Shown: one piece after another, positions 15,941 through 25,613 of the stretch
Layout: each line of letters opens with the position of its first letter
Position numbering within the stretch: position 1 is the stretch's first letter
Origin: Sediminitomix flava
Lineage (GTDB): Bacteria; Bacteroidota; Bacteroidia; Cytophagales; Flammeovirgaceae
Length of the DNA: 64,000 nt
Direction of reading: 5' to 3'
NCBI RefSeq assembly: GCF_003149185.1
Contig: NZ_QGDO01000011.1
Coordinates: 1 to 64,000 of the forward strand
Notes under the pieces: generated by a model
Databases searched by the model: none
Told to the model about the DNA's origin: nothing
Seen by the model: the letters and a program-made list of their open reading frames with translations, nothing else
Program-made: the position numbers and the translations under genes

Positions 15941-17392
15941 TTATCTAATCTTCTGCCACAATTTCCAACACAATCCCAACATAATAAAACCCATTGGAAA
16001 AGCAGATAGAATCAGAAGATTACTAGCTGTTTGAAGTACTTGTTGCCCACTGATGTAAAGCATTGTCATTGTCAGAAGAGGAAAGAGAATCCCCCAAAAA
16101 ACACGTAGTAATTTCGATGGGACTTCATTTCCTTTACTACTCATCATACTTAATACATATGTCGCAGAATCTATTGATGTAATAAGGTATGTTCCTAATA
16201 AAATGATGGTAACTACTTTAAGAATTAAGCCATTTGGCAAGAAACCAAAGAATAGAAATAAAGACGAAAATAAATCGGTCAATTGATTCGGTTCTGCAAT
16301 TTCACCTGTACCAATCAGATTAAACGCACTACCACCAAAGACTGCAAACCAAATGCAACTTCCCAAAGTTGGAACGATCAATACTCCTGTAACAAATTCC
16401 CTAATCGTTCTACCCTTTGATATTCGTGCGATAAAGATGCCTGTAAATGGTGCCCAAGCCAACCAAAAAGCCCAATAGAATACTGTCCAATCTTTTACAA
16501 AAGAAGGATTCCCATTATAAAAACCTGTATCTATACTCAAGATGAAAAACTCTTTGAGGTAGGCAAATAATCCAATCCCGAAAGCAACAACAATAGCCCA
16601 GATATTACTCTGAATAAACACATAGATCATCAAACCTAAAGAAAGAATAATATTTAGGTTAGAAAGCCATTGAATCCCTTTACTAATTCCTGTAAGTGCT
16701 GAAATCAAAGACAACAAACCTACTACTGAAATAAGCATGAAAACCGTTTTAGCCGATGCTAATTCTGGGAAAACTTGTCTCACTCCTTCCATCAATTGCG
16801 AACTCCCCAAACCAAGAGCTGCAACTACACCAAAAATTGTAGCGATAGCCGTTAATATGTCTGGCAGTTTTTCTCCTAGTTTCGATCTAAGGTTTAGAAT
16901 CTCTCCTGTAGTAAATGCGTCCTTTTTGCTATATCTGAAATATGCGATGACTAAACCAAAAACAGCATAAAATCCCCAGGCGGTAAATCCCCAATGGAAA
17001 AAGGCATATTTCATCGCTTCTTCTACTGCTAAAAGATGTGGCAATTTTTCTCCACCTACAGGATTCAAATAATAATAACTCGGCTCTTGAGTAGCCCTAA
17101 GCAATAAGCCCGATCCCATTCCTGCACTATACAACATGGCAATCCACGAGAAGTAAGAATACTCAGGCTTAGAATTTCCAAGCTGTACTCGCCCATATTT
17201 TGAGATGGCTAAAACCACACAAAACAGTACAAAGAATAATCCTACAAAAAGATAAAACCATCCGAAATGAGAACGGAGGAACTGATTGGCAAGATTGGTT
17301 GATTGCCACAATTCTTCTGGAAAAAATATACCTGTAAGAATAAAAATCAGACTGATTCCTACAGCCCCTGCCGTCACTTTCTTGTCAATCAT
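15941..17392 (-). CDS. BCCT-family transporter
   Basis: This 483-residue, 12-helix inner-membrane carrier belongs to the betaine/carnitine/choline transporter family. The glycine-stretch region reads SAGMGSGLLLRATQEP, followed by FFHWGFTAWGFYAVFG and the signature WTVFYWAFWLAWAPFTG. Members take up quaternary ammonium compounds by Na+ or H+ symport, often for osmoprotection. The C-terminal tail is very short (KLWQKIR), so the osmosensing extension of BetP is absent. Substrate and ion cannot be fixed from motifs. It is the first gene of a likely two-gene unit with the downstream lipoprotein. Confidence 0.9.
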   Translation of the reverse strand: MIDKKVTAGAVGISLIFILTGIFFPEELWQSTNLANQFLRSHFGWFYLFVGLFFVLFCVVLAISKYGRVQLGNSKPEYSYFSWIAMLYSAGMGSGLLLRATQEPSYYYLNPVGGEKLPHLLAVEEAMKYAFFHWGFTAWGFYAVFGLVIAYFRYSKKDAFTTGEILNLRSKLGEKLPDILTAIATIFGVVAALGLGSSQLMEGVRQVFPELASAKTVFMLISVVGLLSLISALTGISKGIQWLSNLNIILSLGLMIYVFIQSNIWAIVVAFGIGLFAYLKEFFILSIDTGFYNGNPSFVKDWTVFYWAFWLAWAPFTGIFIARISKGRTIREFVTGVLIVPTLGSCIWFAVFGGSAFNLIGTGEIAEPNQLTDLFSSLFLFFGFLPNGLILKVVTIILLGTYLITSIDSATYVLSMMSSKGNEVPSKLLRVFWGILFPLLTMTMLYISGQQVLQTASNLLILSAFPMGFIMLGLCWKLWQKIR

Positions 17393-17432
17393 AATTACTT
17401 AGTAAAAAGATACAGTCTGAAAGTTACAAAAA

Positions 17433-17462
17433 AGGAGTAAGCCAACTAAATGACTTACTCCT
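17433..17462 (-). terminator. Terminator after the head-GIN pair
   Basis: The stem AGGAGTAAG / CTTACTCCT (17433-17441 with 17454-17462) is followed on the minus strand by TTTTTTGTAAC. Confidence 0.8.
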
Positions 17463-17487
17463 CCATTATATCTAAATCTATTGTAGA

Positions 17488-18213
17488 TTATTTTATCTTC
17501 TTAACCGCTGAGCTACCTGTTGTAGATTCCTCAATTTTTGGTTCTCCCTTGTAATATACAATAGACGACCCCGATAGACTTGCTGTAAGTGTTTCAGTAG
17601 CAAATACTCTAGATACACTGCTTCCACTTTGTTGTGCAGTCACATCTTTTACTTCCATATCTTCTGTATCTACTTCACTATCTCCAGACATTGAAATCGT
17701 CAACTCACTTGCTATTCCAACTTCAACATCAAATTTTGATTCACCAGAAAGACTCACTTCTACTTCATTTGCTAGTAAACTCTCTGCCGAAATATGAGCA
17801 TCACCACTCGCTGCTACTGCTAATTCATCTATATCAAATGGATTTACCATAAAAATCTTTGAAGCGCCAGAAGCACTCAACTCTTTTATCATCGGGCTAG
17901 TAATATAAATCTCAAGTCCATCACTCTTGCTAACATTCTTATCGTACTTAAACTTTAAAATATTATCTCCTGAAATAACAAGGTCTAAATTATCGATTAT
18001 ATTAGACTGACCTACTATTTTAAGACTTGTAAGCTCAGACTGCTGAATAAATACTTTCATATCATATCCTACAGATACACCTTCTATATTATCTATTGGA
18101 TGCTCAACTTCAATTTTCTCTCCTTCTCCAATAATATTATGTTTTTCATCATCACAAGCAGTAAATACTACGAATAAGAGTGATAAGATCGATAACAGAT
18201 TTAACTTTTTCAT
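17488..18213 (-). CDS. Head-GIN-domain (DUF2807) lipoprotein, copy 2
   Basis: The 241-residue protein has lipobox FTAC (Cys at about residue 20) and a DUF2807 auto-transporter-adhesin 'head GIN' domain. This is a right-handed beta-helix made of short repeats such as LSASGASKI, VAASGDAHI, VSLSGESKF and ISMSGDSEV. IEGVSVGYDMKVFIQQSE is the standard entry strand. Such proteins sit in the periplasm or on the outer membrane; their function is unknown. It is a divergent paralogue of the gene 61 nt upstream and very likely in the same transcript. Its repeats carry Asp/Glu after Gly, whereas the sister has GSG. Confidence 0.85.
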   Translation of the reverse strand: MKKLNLLSILSLLFVVFTACDDEKHNIIGEGEKIEVEHPIDNIEGVSVGYDMKVFIQQSELTSLKIVGQSNIIDNLDLVISGDNILKFKYDKNVSKSDGLEIYITSPMIKELSASGASKIFMVNPFDIDELAVAASGDAHISAESLLANEVEVSLSGESKFDVEVGIASELTISMSGDSEVDTEDMEVKDVTAQQSGSSVSRVFATETLTASLSGSSIVYYKGEPKIEESTTGSSAVKKIK

Positions 18214-18274
18214 GTTTGATTGTTTTTAATAGTTTATAATTTCAATAATTAGGTTTGTCATAAATTTTGGAAAC

Positions 18275-18988
18275 TTAATCTCTAATTTGAATTACATTTC
18301 CACTACCAGAGACCCGCTTTGTAACCTCTGGGTTGCCTCGATAATATATATTACCACTTCCGTCAATATTCGCCTCTAGTTCAGTACTTACATTTAAATT
18401 TGCTGAACCAGAACCACTAATTGAAGCTTTACATTTTTCTACCTCTAATTCATCAGCTCTTATTTGTCCTGAACCAGCTATGTTACTCTCTAAAAAGTTG
18501 CCTGTTCCTTCAACCTCAATTGAACCCGAGCCAGAAATTGCTGCTTTTACATTCTGAGCTATTGTTTTTACACTTACTCTCCCAGAGCCATCCACACCTA
18601 AGTCAATATTATCTGAATCCAAAGTCTTTAAAGAATAGATTTTTCCCGAACCAAAAACTTTTAAACGTCTCAAATCTTCTTGAGTCTTGATGTAAAACTG
18701 TATGCCTTTATGGTCCTTCACACTTCTACCGAAATCAATTCTCAGAATGTTATCTCTCATTATCAATTCTACGTTATCTATGACATTTTCCTGTCCGACA
18801 ACTGTGAATTCTGATACCTCCGATTGTTCGATATAAACATCTCCAGCAAGTTTCAGATCAATACCTTCTATTCCCGAAAGCTCATAACTTACTTGGATTG
18901 GCTCTCCTTCTCCCTTAATCCCACATGAAGAAAAAGTAAACACACCTAGGATAAACGCGATTGTATATAGTCTCTTAGAAATTCTCAT
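18275..18988 (-). CDS. Head-GIN-domain (DUF2807) lipoprotein, copy 1
   Basis: The 237-residue lipoprotein (lipobox FSSC) has the same architecture as its downstream neighbour. The entry strand is IEGIDLKLAGDVYIEQSE, followed by the beta-helix repeats VFGSGKI, VDGSGRV, ISGSGSI, IAGSGQI, ISGSGSANL and IDGSGNI. The GSG turn recurs at roughly every rung. It is the first gene of the pair. Tandem head-GIN lipoproteins suggest gene duplication with divergence. No receptor, transporter or regulator is next to them to point at a role. Confidence 0.86.
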   Translation of the reverse strand: MRISKRLYTIAFILGVFTFSSCGIKGEGEPIQVSYELSGIEGIDLKLAGDVYIEQSEVSEFTVVGQENVIDNVELIMRDNILRIDFGRSVKDHKGIQFYIKTQEDLRRLKVFGSGKIYSLKTLDSDNIDLGVDGSGRVSVKTIAQNVKAAISGSGSIEVEGTGNFLESNIAGSGQIRADELEVEKCKASISGSGSANLNVSTELEANIDGSGNIYYRGNPEVTKRVSGSGNVIQIRD

Positions 18989-19079
18989 TTTTTAATCTTA
19001 TTTGTCTCTAAGTAGACTTCAGAAAAAAATACCCCTATTGAAAACTGAAAAAATTTTAAGTTTTTTCTTAAGCACAAAA

Positions 19080-19107
19080 AAAGAGACCTATTTATGTAGG
19101 TCTCTTT
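19080..19107 (-). terminator. Terminator after the uvrA-downstream gene pair
   Basis: The perfect 11-bp stem AAAGAGACCTA / TAGGTCTCTTT (19080-19090 with 19097-19107) is followed on the minus strand by TTTTTGTGC. It begins right at the stop codon of the 65-codon gene. Confidence 0.87.
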
Positions 19108-19108
19108 C

Positions 19109-19306
19109 TTATTGTCCTTCTTTCAAACGCTTGAAATACTCGGCTATACGTTGTTCTTCATCTGTTGGATCATGTTTGATCTGAAAATGATTTTCTCTGG
19201 TACGTGCGCCTAAAGTTTTAAACTTTTTGTACTTGATCTTATTTTGCGCTTGATCAATCTTTTGATACAATTTCTGGAATTCGAAATCCAATTCTCCTTT
19301 ATCCAT
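19109..19306 (-). CDS. Small basic protein of unknown function
   Basis: This 65-residue, Lys-rich, hydrophilic protein has no signal peptide. It contains KIKYKKFKTLGARTRENHFQIKHDP and a helical C-terminus (EEQRIAEYFKRLKEG). Its start overlaps the end of the upstream 268-codon gene by 8 nt, a typical translational-coupling arrangement, and a strong terminator begins right at its stop. This context makes it a real gene although it is short. I do not recognise the family. It could bind nucleic acid by charge alone, which is speculation. Confidence 0.7.
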   Translation of the reverse strand: MDKGELDFEFQKLYQKIDQAQNKIKYKKFKTLGARTRENHFQIKHDPTDEEQRIAEYFKRLKEGQ

Positions 19307-20105
19307 TCTGGGCTAAATTTTTAAGCTCTTCAAATGTTTTTCGTTGTAAACTCTGTTGGATAGCTCTGCGGATATTAACATCTAAACTCTGCCATTTATT
19401 CATCCGCATTAGCATCACGAGAATACCTTTATGTTTACGGAAATTTTTGTTTTGGGTAGAGAAAAAAGTGCGTAAAGTCCACGCATCCTTTGACTCATTC
19501 ATGTCTAATTTACATAGAAAATCATAAAAATTATTCAATTCTAATTCATTAGGCATCTGAATATTATTCGCGTTCGGTCTATGCTGGCTCACAGCTTTTC
19601 CCTCATTCACACTTGCACTATACTGGCTCAATGCATCAGAAGAATACTTGTTCTGCCCCAACAAATTATCTAAGGTTTGTTTCTTTACTCGCTGACGCCT
19701 TGCTACTTGTTGTGCTCGGGCAGAAGAAATCAATATTTCAAGCTCATAAATCTTTTCCGAAATAGATTTACGAAGTATAATTTCATCTGTTGAAAGACCT
19801 AATTCAGTAGCTTCTTCAAGCAAATCTTCCAATTTCTTCTGATCGGGATTAGCTGCTAAAAACTGCTCTTGTTCTTCATGAATTTCTTCCATTTTACCCA
19901 ACTCGCTTACAATACCTTTCATGTAAACGACCGCAACCTCAACCTCTCCTCCAAACATTCCACAAATCCATTGGAAATGAGATTTGATAGCCTTGCCTCG
20001 GTAAGCTCCTTGCAGTTCATTAAAAACTGCAAACCCTTCCATGTAAGCCTTCGCCAACTCTTTGTGTTTGGTTATGATTGTATGATAAAATTGCTCGAAA
20101 TCCAT
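19299..20105 (-). CDS. Unrecognised protein downstream of uvrA
   Basis: The ATG at 20105 gives 268 residues; a TTG nine codons earlier is less likely. The protein is soluble, helical and charged. Residues 70-160 look coiled-coil-like (EEIHEEQEQFLAANPDQ, YELEILISSARAQQVARRQ), and the C-terminal 80 residues form a compact-looking helical segment (LELNNFYDFLCKLDMN through LQRKTFEELKNLAQNG). I recognise no family, catalytic site or membrane segment. It lies 64 nt after uvrA on the same strand and is coupled to the 65-codon gene, so the three may be one transcript. A repair link would be guilt by association only. Confidence 0.72.
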   Translation of the reverse strand: MDFEQFYHTIITKHKELAKAYMEGFAVFNELQGAYRGKAIKSHFQWICGMFGGEVEVAVVYMKGIVSELGKMEEIHEEQEQFLAANPDQKKLEDLLEEATELGLSTDEIILRKSISEKIYELEILISSARAQQVARRQRVKKQTLDNLLGQNKYSSDALSQYSASVNEGKAVSQHRPNANNIQMPNELELNNFYDFLCKLDMNESKDAWTLRTFFSTQNKNFRKHKGILVMLMRMNKWQSLDVNIRRAIQQSLQRKTFEELKNLAQNG

Positions 20106-20169
20106 TTCAGTAATAACAGACTTTTCCCTCAAATGCTAAAGCTCATTGAAATAGCTTAACAGTTTTCCT

Positions 20170-23043
20170 TTACTTCAGTTCTTCTCTCAAGAATTTCGCC
20201 GTGTGACTTTTCTTATTTTTAGCTACTTTTTCTGGAGTTCCTGTAGTCAAGATTTGTCCTCCGCCACTTCCACCTTCAGGACCAAGGTCAATGATATGAT
20301 CGGCTACTTTTATGACATCCAAATTATGCTCAATAATCAAGACTGTATTTCCTTTGTCTACGAGCTTATTTAATACATCTAGCAAATGCTGAATATCTTG
20401 GAAGTGTAGTCCCGTCGTTGGCTCATCAAGAATATAGAAGGTATTTCCTGTATCTTTTTTAGAAAGTTCTGTCGCCAATTTCACACGTTGCGCTTCTCCA
20501 CCCGAAAGCGTTGTGGCATGCTGACCGAGAGTTACGTAGCCTAGCCCCACATCATTTAGAGCTTTTACTTTACGTAAGATTTTAGGCTGATTCTCGAAGA
20601 ATTCGACTGACTGCTCAACAGTCATATCCAATACATCTGAAATAGACTTCCCTTTGAAACGAACTTCTAATGTCTCACGGTTGTAGCGTTTTCCTTTACA
20701 AGCTTCGCATTCCACGTATACATCAGGAAGAAAATCCATTTCAATGAGCTTCTTTCCTCCACCTTGACATTCTTCGCAACGTCCACCTTTCACATTAAAG
20801 GAGAAACGTCCTGGTTTATATCCTCTGATTTTTGATTCTGGAAGACTTGAGAATATTGCACGAATGTCTGTAAACATCCCTGTATAAGTTGCAGGGTTTG
20901 AACGAGGTGTTCTACCAATCGGTCTTTGATCTATCTCAATGACCTTATCTAAATGTTCTAAGCCTTCAATAGACTTATAACTCATTGGCATTTTCTTCGA
21001 ACGATAGAAGTGTTGATTCAGAATTGGGTAAAGCGTATCATGAATCAAGGTAGATTTTCCACTTCCCGAAACTCCCGATACGCAAATCATTTTCCCAAGC
21101 GGGAATTCTACACTGACATTTTTAAGATTATTTCCTGAAGCTCCTTTCAGAACTAATTTATGTCCATTCCCTTCTCTACGTTCTTTAGGAACAGCTATTT
21201 CCTTGACTCCATTTAAGAATTGTGCTGTCATGGAGTTTTGTGCAATGAACTTGGCAGGATTACCTTCAGCAACTACTTTTCCACCGTGAATACCAGCCCC
21301 TGGACCAATATCTAAAATGTGATCCGACTCAAGCATCATATCTTTATCATGCTCTACAACAACGACAGTGTTCCCTAAATCACGAAGGTCTTGAAGAGAA
21401 CTGATCAGTTTCACATTATCTCTTTGGTGTAGCCCGATACTTGGCTCATCCAAAATATAAAGCACACCTACGAGCTGTGTACCAATCTGAGTAGCCAAAC
21501 GAATACGCTGCGCTTCCCCACCCGAAAGAGTTTTTAGTGGTCTATTCAAATTTAAATATCCTAAACCAACGTTGAGTAGAAACCCTAATCGCTTTCTAAT
21601 TTCTTTTAGAATCTCAGTAGCAATTGCATTTTGCCTTTCAGTCAGACGGTCTTCTAAGCCTTCAAACCACTGCCCTAGAGACTCCAAGTCCATTTCTGAG
21701 AGCTCTGCAATATTCTTATCTGCAATTTTAAAATGTAGAGATTCTTTCTTTAATCTCCCTCCATTACAGCTCGGACAAGTACTGATTACCGTAAACTCTT
21801 CAGCCCACTCACGTACTTTGTCAGAACCACTTTCTATATGCTTTCTGAGGTAATTAATTACCCCTTCAAATTTCGTATTCCATTCCGTTCCCGGATATTT
21901 CACCGATGCCAAGAACAATTCTTCATCAGAACCATACAGAAGTTGTTGCATTACTTCTTCAGGTAAATCTTTGATCGGTGTTGAAATATTGAATTTATAA
22001 TGCTTCAATAGGGCATCAATCTTCTTGAAAATCCAAACATCTCTGTATTCTCCTAGCGGAGCAAGTGCTCCTCTACTAATGCTCAACTCTGGGTCTGGAA
22101 TAATAGACTCTCTTGAGAATTCTTCTATTTGTCCTAAACCATTACATTCTGGACAAGCACCATACGGAGAGTTGAAAGAGAACATATTTGGCGCAGGCTC
22201 ATCATATGAAATTCCTGACACAGGGTCCATCAAGAATTTTGAGAAATGTTGAACTTGCTTTTCTTCGGGAAGATCGGGGAAGTAGGCCATCATAATTCCT
22301 TTGGCTTGAACCATAGCCGTTTTGATGGATTGTACAATGCGGAATCTATCTTCCTCTTTTACGACAACTCTATCGATAACAATTTCTACATCATGTGTCT
22401 TGTATCGGTCAAGTTGCATTTTTGGAGCTATCTCTACAATTTCTCCATCTACACGAACCTTATTGTAACCTTGCTTTCTGATCTGAACAAATAGCTCACG
22501 GTAATGACCTTTACGACCTTTGACCACTGGAGCCAAAATCACCATTTTTTGATTAACAAACTTATCAAAGATCACTTCAATGATTTGATCTTCTGTTTGT
22601 TTGATCATCTCTTCACCAGAAATATAGGAATAAGCAATACCTGCACGTGCAAAAAGCAAACGCAAGAAATCATATACTTCAGTAGTTGTACCTACCGTAG
22701 AACGTGGGTTACGTGATGTTGTCTTCTGTTCGATAGAAATCACAGGACTCAAACCTTCAATTTTATCTACATCAGGACGTTCCATATTCCCGATAAATGA
22801 ACGAGCGTAGGCAGAAAAACTCTCCATATAACGGCGTTGTCCTTCTGCATAAATCGTATCAAAAGCCAATGAAGATTTACCACTTCCACTGATTCCTGTT
22901 ACAACCACAAGTTTATTTCTAGGAAAACTGACACTGATGTTTTTGAGGTTATTCTCTCTCGCCCCGTAGATCGCGATTTCCTCTTCTTGAAGATTTTTCT
23001 TGTCCGCTTTTTTCACGATTACCCGATTTATTTGTTGGTTCAA
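20170..23043 (-). CDS. uvrA: UvrABC excinuclease subunit A
   Basis: UvrA is the dimeric damage-recognition ATPase of nucleotide excision repair and hands lesions to UvrB. The 957 residues contain two ABC cassettes, each with Walker A ([26 protein letters not shown]) and signature LSGGEAQR. There are zinc-binding Cys pairs ([32 protein letters not shown]) and Walker B segments [10 protein letters not shown] and [10 protein letters not shown]. No ATG is available near the family's N-terminus: translation must start at the TTG at 23043 or the GTG at 23016. uvrB and uvrC are elsewhere. A TACCTTTA box 9-16 nt before the TTG resembles a -7 element. Confidence 0.96.
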   Translation of the reverse strand: MNQQINRVIVKKADKKNLQEEEIAIYGARENNLKNISVSFPRNKLVVVTGISGSGKSSLAFDTIYAEGQRRYMESFSAYARSFIGNMERPDVDKIEGLSPVISIEQKTTSRNPRSTVGTTTEVYDFLRLLFARAGIAYSYISGEEMIKQTEDQIIEVIFDKFVNQKMVILAPVVKGRKGHYRELFVQIRKQGYNKVRVDGEIVEIAPKMQLDRYKTHDVEIVIDRVVVKEEDRFRIVQSIKTAMVQAKGIMMAYFPDLPEEKQVQHFSKFLMDPVSGISYDEPAPNMFSFNSPYGACPECNGLGQIEEFSRESIIPDPELSISRGALAPLGEYRDVWIFKKIDALLKHYKFNISTPIKDLPEEVMQQLLYGSDEELFLASVKYPGTEWNTKFEGVINYLRKHIESGSDKVREWAEEFTVISTCPSCNGGRLKKESLHFKIADKNIAELSEMDLESLGQWFEGLEDRLTERQNAIATEILKEIRKRLGFLLNVGLGYLNLNRPLKTLSGGEAQRIRLATQIGTQLVGVLYILDEPSIGLHQRDNVKLISSLQDLRDLGNTVVVVEHDKDMMLESDHILDIGPGAGIHGGKVVAEGNPAKFIAQNSMTAQFLNGVKEIAVPKERREGNGHKLVLKGASGNNLKNVSVEFPLGKMICVSGVSGSGKSTLIHDTLYPILNQHFYRSKKMPMSYKSIEGLEHLDKVIEIDQRPIGRTPRSNPATYTGMFTDIRAIFSSLPESKIRGYKPGRFSFNVKGGRCEECQGGGKKLIEMDFLPDVYVECEACKGKRYNRETLEVRFKGKSISDVLDMTVEQSVEFFENQPKILRKVKALNDVGLGYVTLGQHATTLSGGEAQRVKLATELSKKDTGNTFYILDEPTTGLHFQDIQHLLDVLNKLVDKGNTVLIIEHNLDVIKVADHIIDLGPEGGSGGGQILTTGTPEKVAKNKKSHTAKFLREELK

Positions 23044-23085
23044 CGGTAAAGGTAAGGATTTGTCTTGAATCTATTATAAAACAAA

Positions 23086-23121
23086 CTACCCTTACCGTTA
23101 AGTAAACAACAGTAAGGGTAG
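23086..23121 (-). terminator. Terminator between the S41 protease and uvrA
   Basis: The ten-base stem CTACCCTTAC / GTAAGGGTAG (23086-23095 with 23112-23121) is followed on the minus strand by T-rich TTTGTTTTATAA. It ends the protease gene upstream of uvrA. Confidence 0.72.
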
Positions 23122-23147
23122 ATTGATTGGTATAAACTTTTTAAAGC

Positions 23148-24797
23148 TTAATTTCCAGAAAGGATTTTATTGTAACGTTCAGTATCATTCAATACATTGA
23201 TTGCCTCTGTTAGGTCATCATCATAGTCAAATGAAGCTTCAATTTCTCCTCTCTGCAAGTAATATCTTTTCGCAATTTCTGTTTCTAAAATTGCTTTAAT
23301 TTCATCTTTGAATTTGTACAAATCAGATGCTTTATCAGAAGATATTTTTTTAGAAAGTGCATCTATTTGCTCTTTGATTCCATCGTAATAACGATCTTCT
23401 TTAGCTGCATCTTCTAAACTGATAAGTGCATTTTCTACTTGGGTTTCGTAGTTGTAATCTTTTTCTTTTAACCACTCTACAAAGTCCTCGTACTCTTCAT
23501 CTGTCAACTTAAACTCCTTTGCATCAGGAATTGTCTTTGTATTGAAATGAAAAACAGTAGCATAATCGAAGATGTGTCCTTTGAGTACCAATGCTCTAGT
23601 AATTTGAGCTGGCATTCTCATGTCTACAGTAATGTCTGGAGCTACTCCACCACCATCATACACTGTTCTGCCATTTGCAGTTTCAAAAGCAACTCTCAAT
23701 GAATCTGGAACTTTGTTCGCATGCCCCTCTCCATCTCTGTGCGCATAGTCAATCGCTTGAATACATCTTCCGCTAGGAATATAATATTTGGCTACAGTAA
23801 CTTTTAGTTTTGAGTTATATTCTAGGTCACGAGTAGCTTGTACCAAACCTTTTCCAAAAGAACGTTGGCCAACCAAGACCCCTCTGTCATAATCTTGAAT
23901 CACTCCAGAAACAATTTCTGCTGCCGAAGCACTATTTCCATTGATCAGAACTGCTACAGGTATATCTACATCAATTGGACGATTATTACCTTTATGCGTT
24001 TTATTCCACTCTGTTCTTTTACCTTTCATCGTTACGATATCCGAACCTTTAGGTAAAAACATATTGGAAATATTCACAGCCTCTTGTAAAAGTCCTCCTG
24101 GGTTCCCACGTAAGTCGATAATGATTTTTTCAGCTCCTTGACTTTTCAAATCCTTCAAGGCTTCACCAACTTCTTTACTTGCTGTACGCGTAAAATCTGT
24201 TAACTGAATTAATCCGATATCATTATTAACCATACCGTAGTATGGTACATTTTTAAGCTGAATGTTTTCACGTACAAGGTCTACATTGAAAGGTTCATCA
24301 ACCCCAAAACGTTTGATATTTAGAGTCACTTTTGACTTCGCTTGTCCTTTTAAAAATTTGCTTATCTCTTGTGTGTTGTTCTCATCTACAGTACGACCAT
24401 CAACAGCCAAGATTTCATCTCCAATCTGAAGACCAGCCTTGTGCGCTGGATATCCTTCATTTGGCATCAACACTGTTACTTTTCCATTATGAGCACCAAC
24501 AACAACCCCAAGTCCACCATATTCACCAGTGGTCATGGTACGATAATCTTCAATCTTATCTTCTGGAATATAATTCGTGTAAGGGTCTAAAGTCTGTAGC
24601 ATAGCCTCAATCCCAGTATTCATAAGTGTAGTAGGATTGACATCTTCCACATAATAGCTATTCACTTCTTGATACAACTTGGCAAAGATTTGCATATTCT
24701 TTGCGATCTCGAAGTAACGATCTGTAGGTGTAAATGAAAAGAAGATTGCCGCAATACTCAGAAGCCCCCCGACAAGTAACTTGTGTTTCTTTTGCAT
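23148..24797 (-). CDS. C-terminal processing (S41) protease
   Basis: The 549-residue periplasmic serine protease belongs to the CtpA/Prc group. An N-terminal signal or anchor (residues 7-22) leads to a PDZ domain (about 85-165, with GGLGVVVGAHNGKVTVL) and the S41 domain. The catalytic Ser lies in NGNSASAAEI and the Lys in RSFGKGLVQ, with the usual IIDLRGNPGGLLQ segment before them. A helical tail of about 110 residues follows. Substrates in relatives are ssrA-tagged or lipoprotein clients and peptidoglycan enzymes. The gene starts 188 nt after rnpA on the same strand and could be expressed with it or alone. Confidence 0.93.
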   Translation of the reverse strand: MQKKHKLLVGGLLSIAAIFFSFTPTDRYFEIAKNMQIFAKLYQEVNSYYVEDVNPTTLMNTGIEAMLQTLDPYTNYIPEDKIEDYRTMTTGEYGGLGVVVGAHNGKVTVLMPNEGYPAHKAGLQIGDEILAVDGRTVDENNTQEISKFLKGQAKSKVTLNIKRFGVDEPFNVDLVRENIQLKNVPYYGMVNNDIGLIQLTDFTRTASKEVGEALKDLKSQGAEKIIIDLRGNPGGLLQEAVNISNMFLPKGSDIVTMKGKRTEWNKTHKGNNRPIDVDIPVAVLINGNSASAAEIVSGVIQDYDRGVLVGQRSFGKGLVQATRDLEYNSKLKVTVAKYYIPSGRCIQAIDYAHRDGEGHANKVPDSLRVAFETANGRTVYDGGGVAPDITVDMRMPAQITRALVLKGHIFDYATVFHFNTKTIPDAKEFKLTDEEYEDFVEWLKEKDYNYETQVENALISLEDAAKEDRYYDGIKEQIDALSKKISSDKASDLYKFKDEIKAILETEIAKRYYLQRGEIEASFDYDDDLTEAINVLNDTERYNKILSGN

Positions 24798-24985
24798 GAG
24801 AATTATTTGTACGTAGGTTAATTGTTCAGATACATGATCGAGTAAGAAACTCCATGTATATCAATAAAGCCTAATGGCTGGTTGAAAATATTTAGTTTAA
24901 GTTACAAAATATTTAACCAGAAAATCATGAAGATAATTGGCCTTGTTTACATCTGTCAAAAATTGTGCTTTTTTAACAAACTAAT

Positions 24986-25393
24986 CTAGGCTTTTTCTCC
25001 AAGTGTATATAGGAGTTTACGTAGTTTTCGATCCATTAGGTCAAAAGGTTCAATCTTTTTCCCTACATATACCACACCAATAGCATGTAATGAAGTTCCC
25101 GATTCTTCGAGAATTGCTTTGTGTAATCTATAATTTTCACGGATCATTCTTTTGATACGGTTTCGGTCTACGGCATGTTTAAAATTTCTTTTAGAAACCG
25201 AAACTAAAAATTCAGGGTATACAAAAGAAGTCGTCTCAGAGGATTGAGAAGATGGGAGGTAATATAATTTGAAAGGGTAAGAGAACACCGAAGAACCTTC
25301 GGTGAACATTTCTTGTATGACTTTACGGCTTTTCAATTTTTCCTTACGAGGAAAATTCTGCTGTCTCGTCTTTATTTTCATAGACAATGCCAT
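24986..25393 (-). CDS. rnpA: Ribonuclease P protein component
   Basis: RnpA binds RNase P RNA and helps it remove tRNA 5' leaders. The 135-residue basic protein has the RNR signature in KRNFKHAVDRNRIKRMIREN and the entry segment FPRKEKLKSRKVIQ. Codon 5 (ATG at 25381) is an equally good start. It is the third gene of the unit rpmH - 41-codon gene - rnpA, a version of the near-universal rpmH-rnpA pair with a small gene inserted. The upstream promoter at about 25.8 kb probably drives all three. Confidence 0.94.
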   Translation of the reverse strand: MALSMKIKTRQQNFPRKEKLKSRKVIQEMFTEGSSVFSYPFKLYYLPSSQSSETTSFVYPEFLVSVSKRNFKHAVDRNRIKRMIRENYRLHKAILEESGTSLHAIGVVYVGKKIEPFDLMDRKLRKLLYTLGEKA

Positions 25394-25438
25394 AACAACC
25401 TTCCTGTCGGAAAAGAAAAAGGGGCATAATCCTTAAGA

Positions 25439-25564
25439 TTATGCCTCAGCTTTTGCGTTTCTTTCGTAACGAGCCATTACAGTCTCAGCTTTCGCTACCT
25501 GACCTTTGTTGTAGTTCAAAGTCTCTTTGTTCTTTAGGATCTTTTTTGCTACTCTCTTTTTCAT
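25439..25564 (-). CDS. 41-residue basic protein between rpmH and rnpA
   Basis: On the minus strand an ATG at 25564 opens a 41-codon frame ending in TAA at 25439-25441. It starts MKKRVAKKILKNKE and ends MARYERNAKAEA. It is very basic at the front and helical by composition. It sits 49 nt after the rpmH stop and 45 nt before rnpA, on the same strand, with no terminator between. Codon use fits its neighbours. I know no characterised function; very similar small proteins are, from memory, annotated as hypothetical in other Bacteroidota. A ribosome or RNase P associated role is only a guess. Confidence 0.75.
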   Translation of the reverse strand: MKKRVAKKILKNKETLNYNKGQVAKAETVMARYERNAKAEA

Positions 25565-25613
25565 AATTCTAATATTTTGAAGTGATTGTTTACTTTACGA
25601 AGCTATTTAGCAA

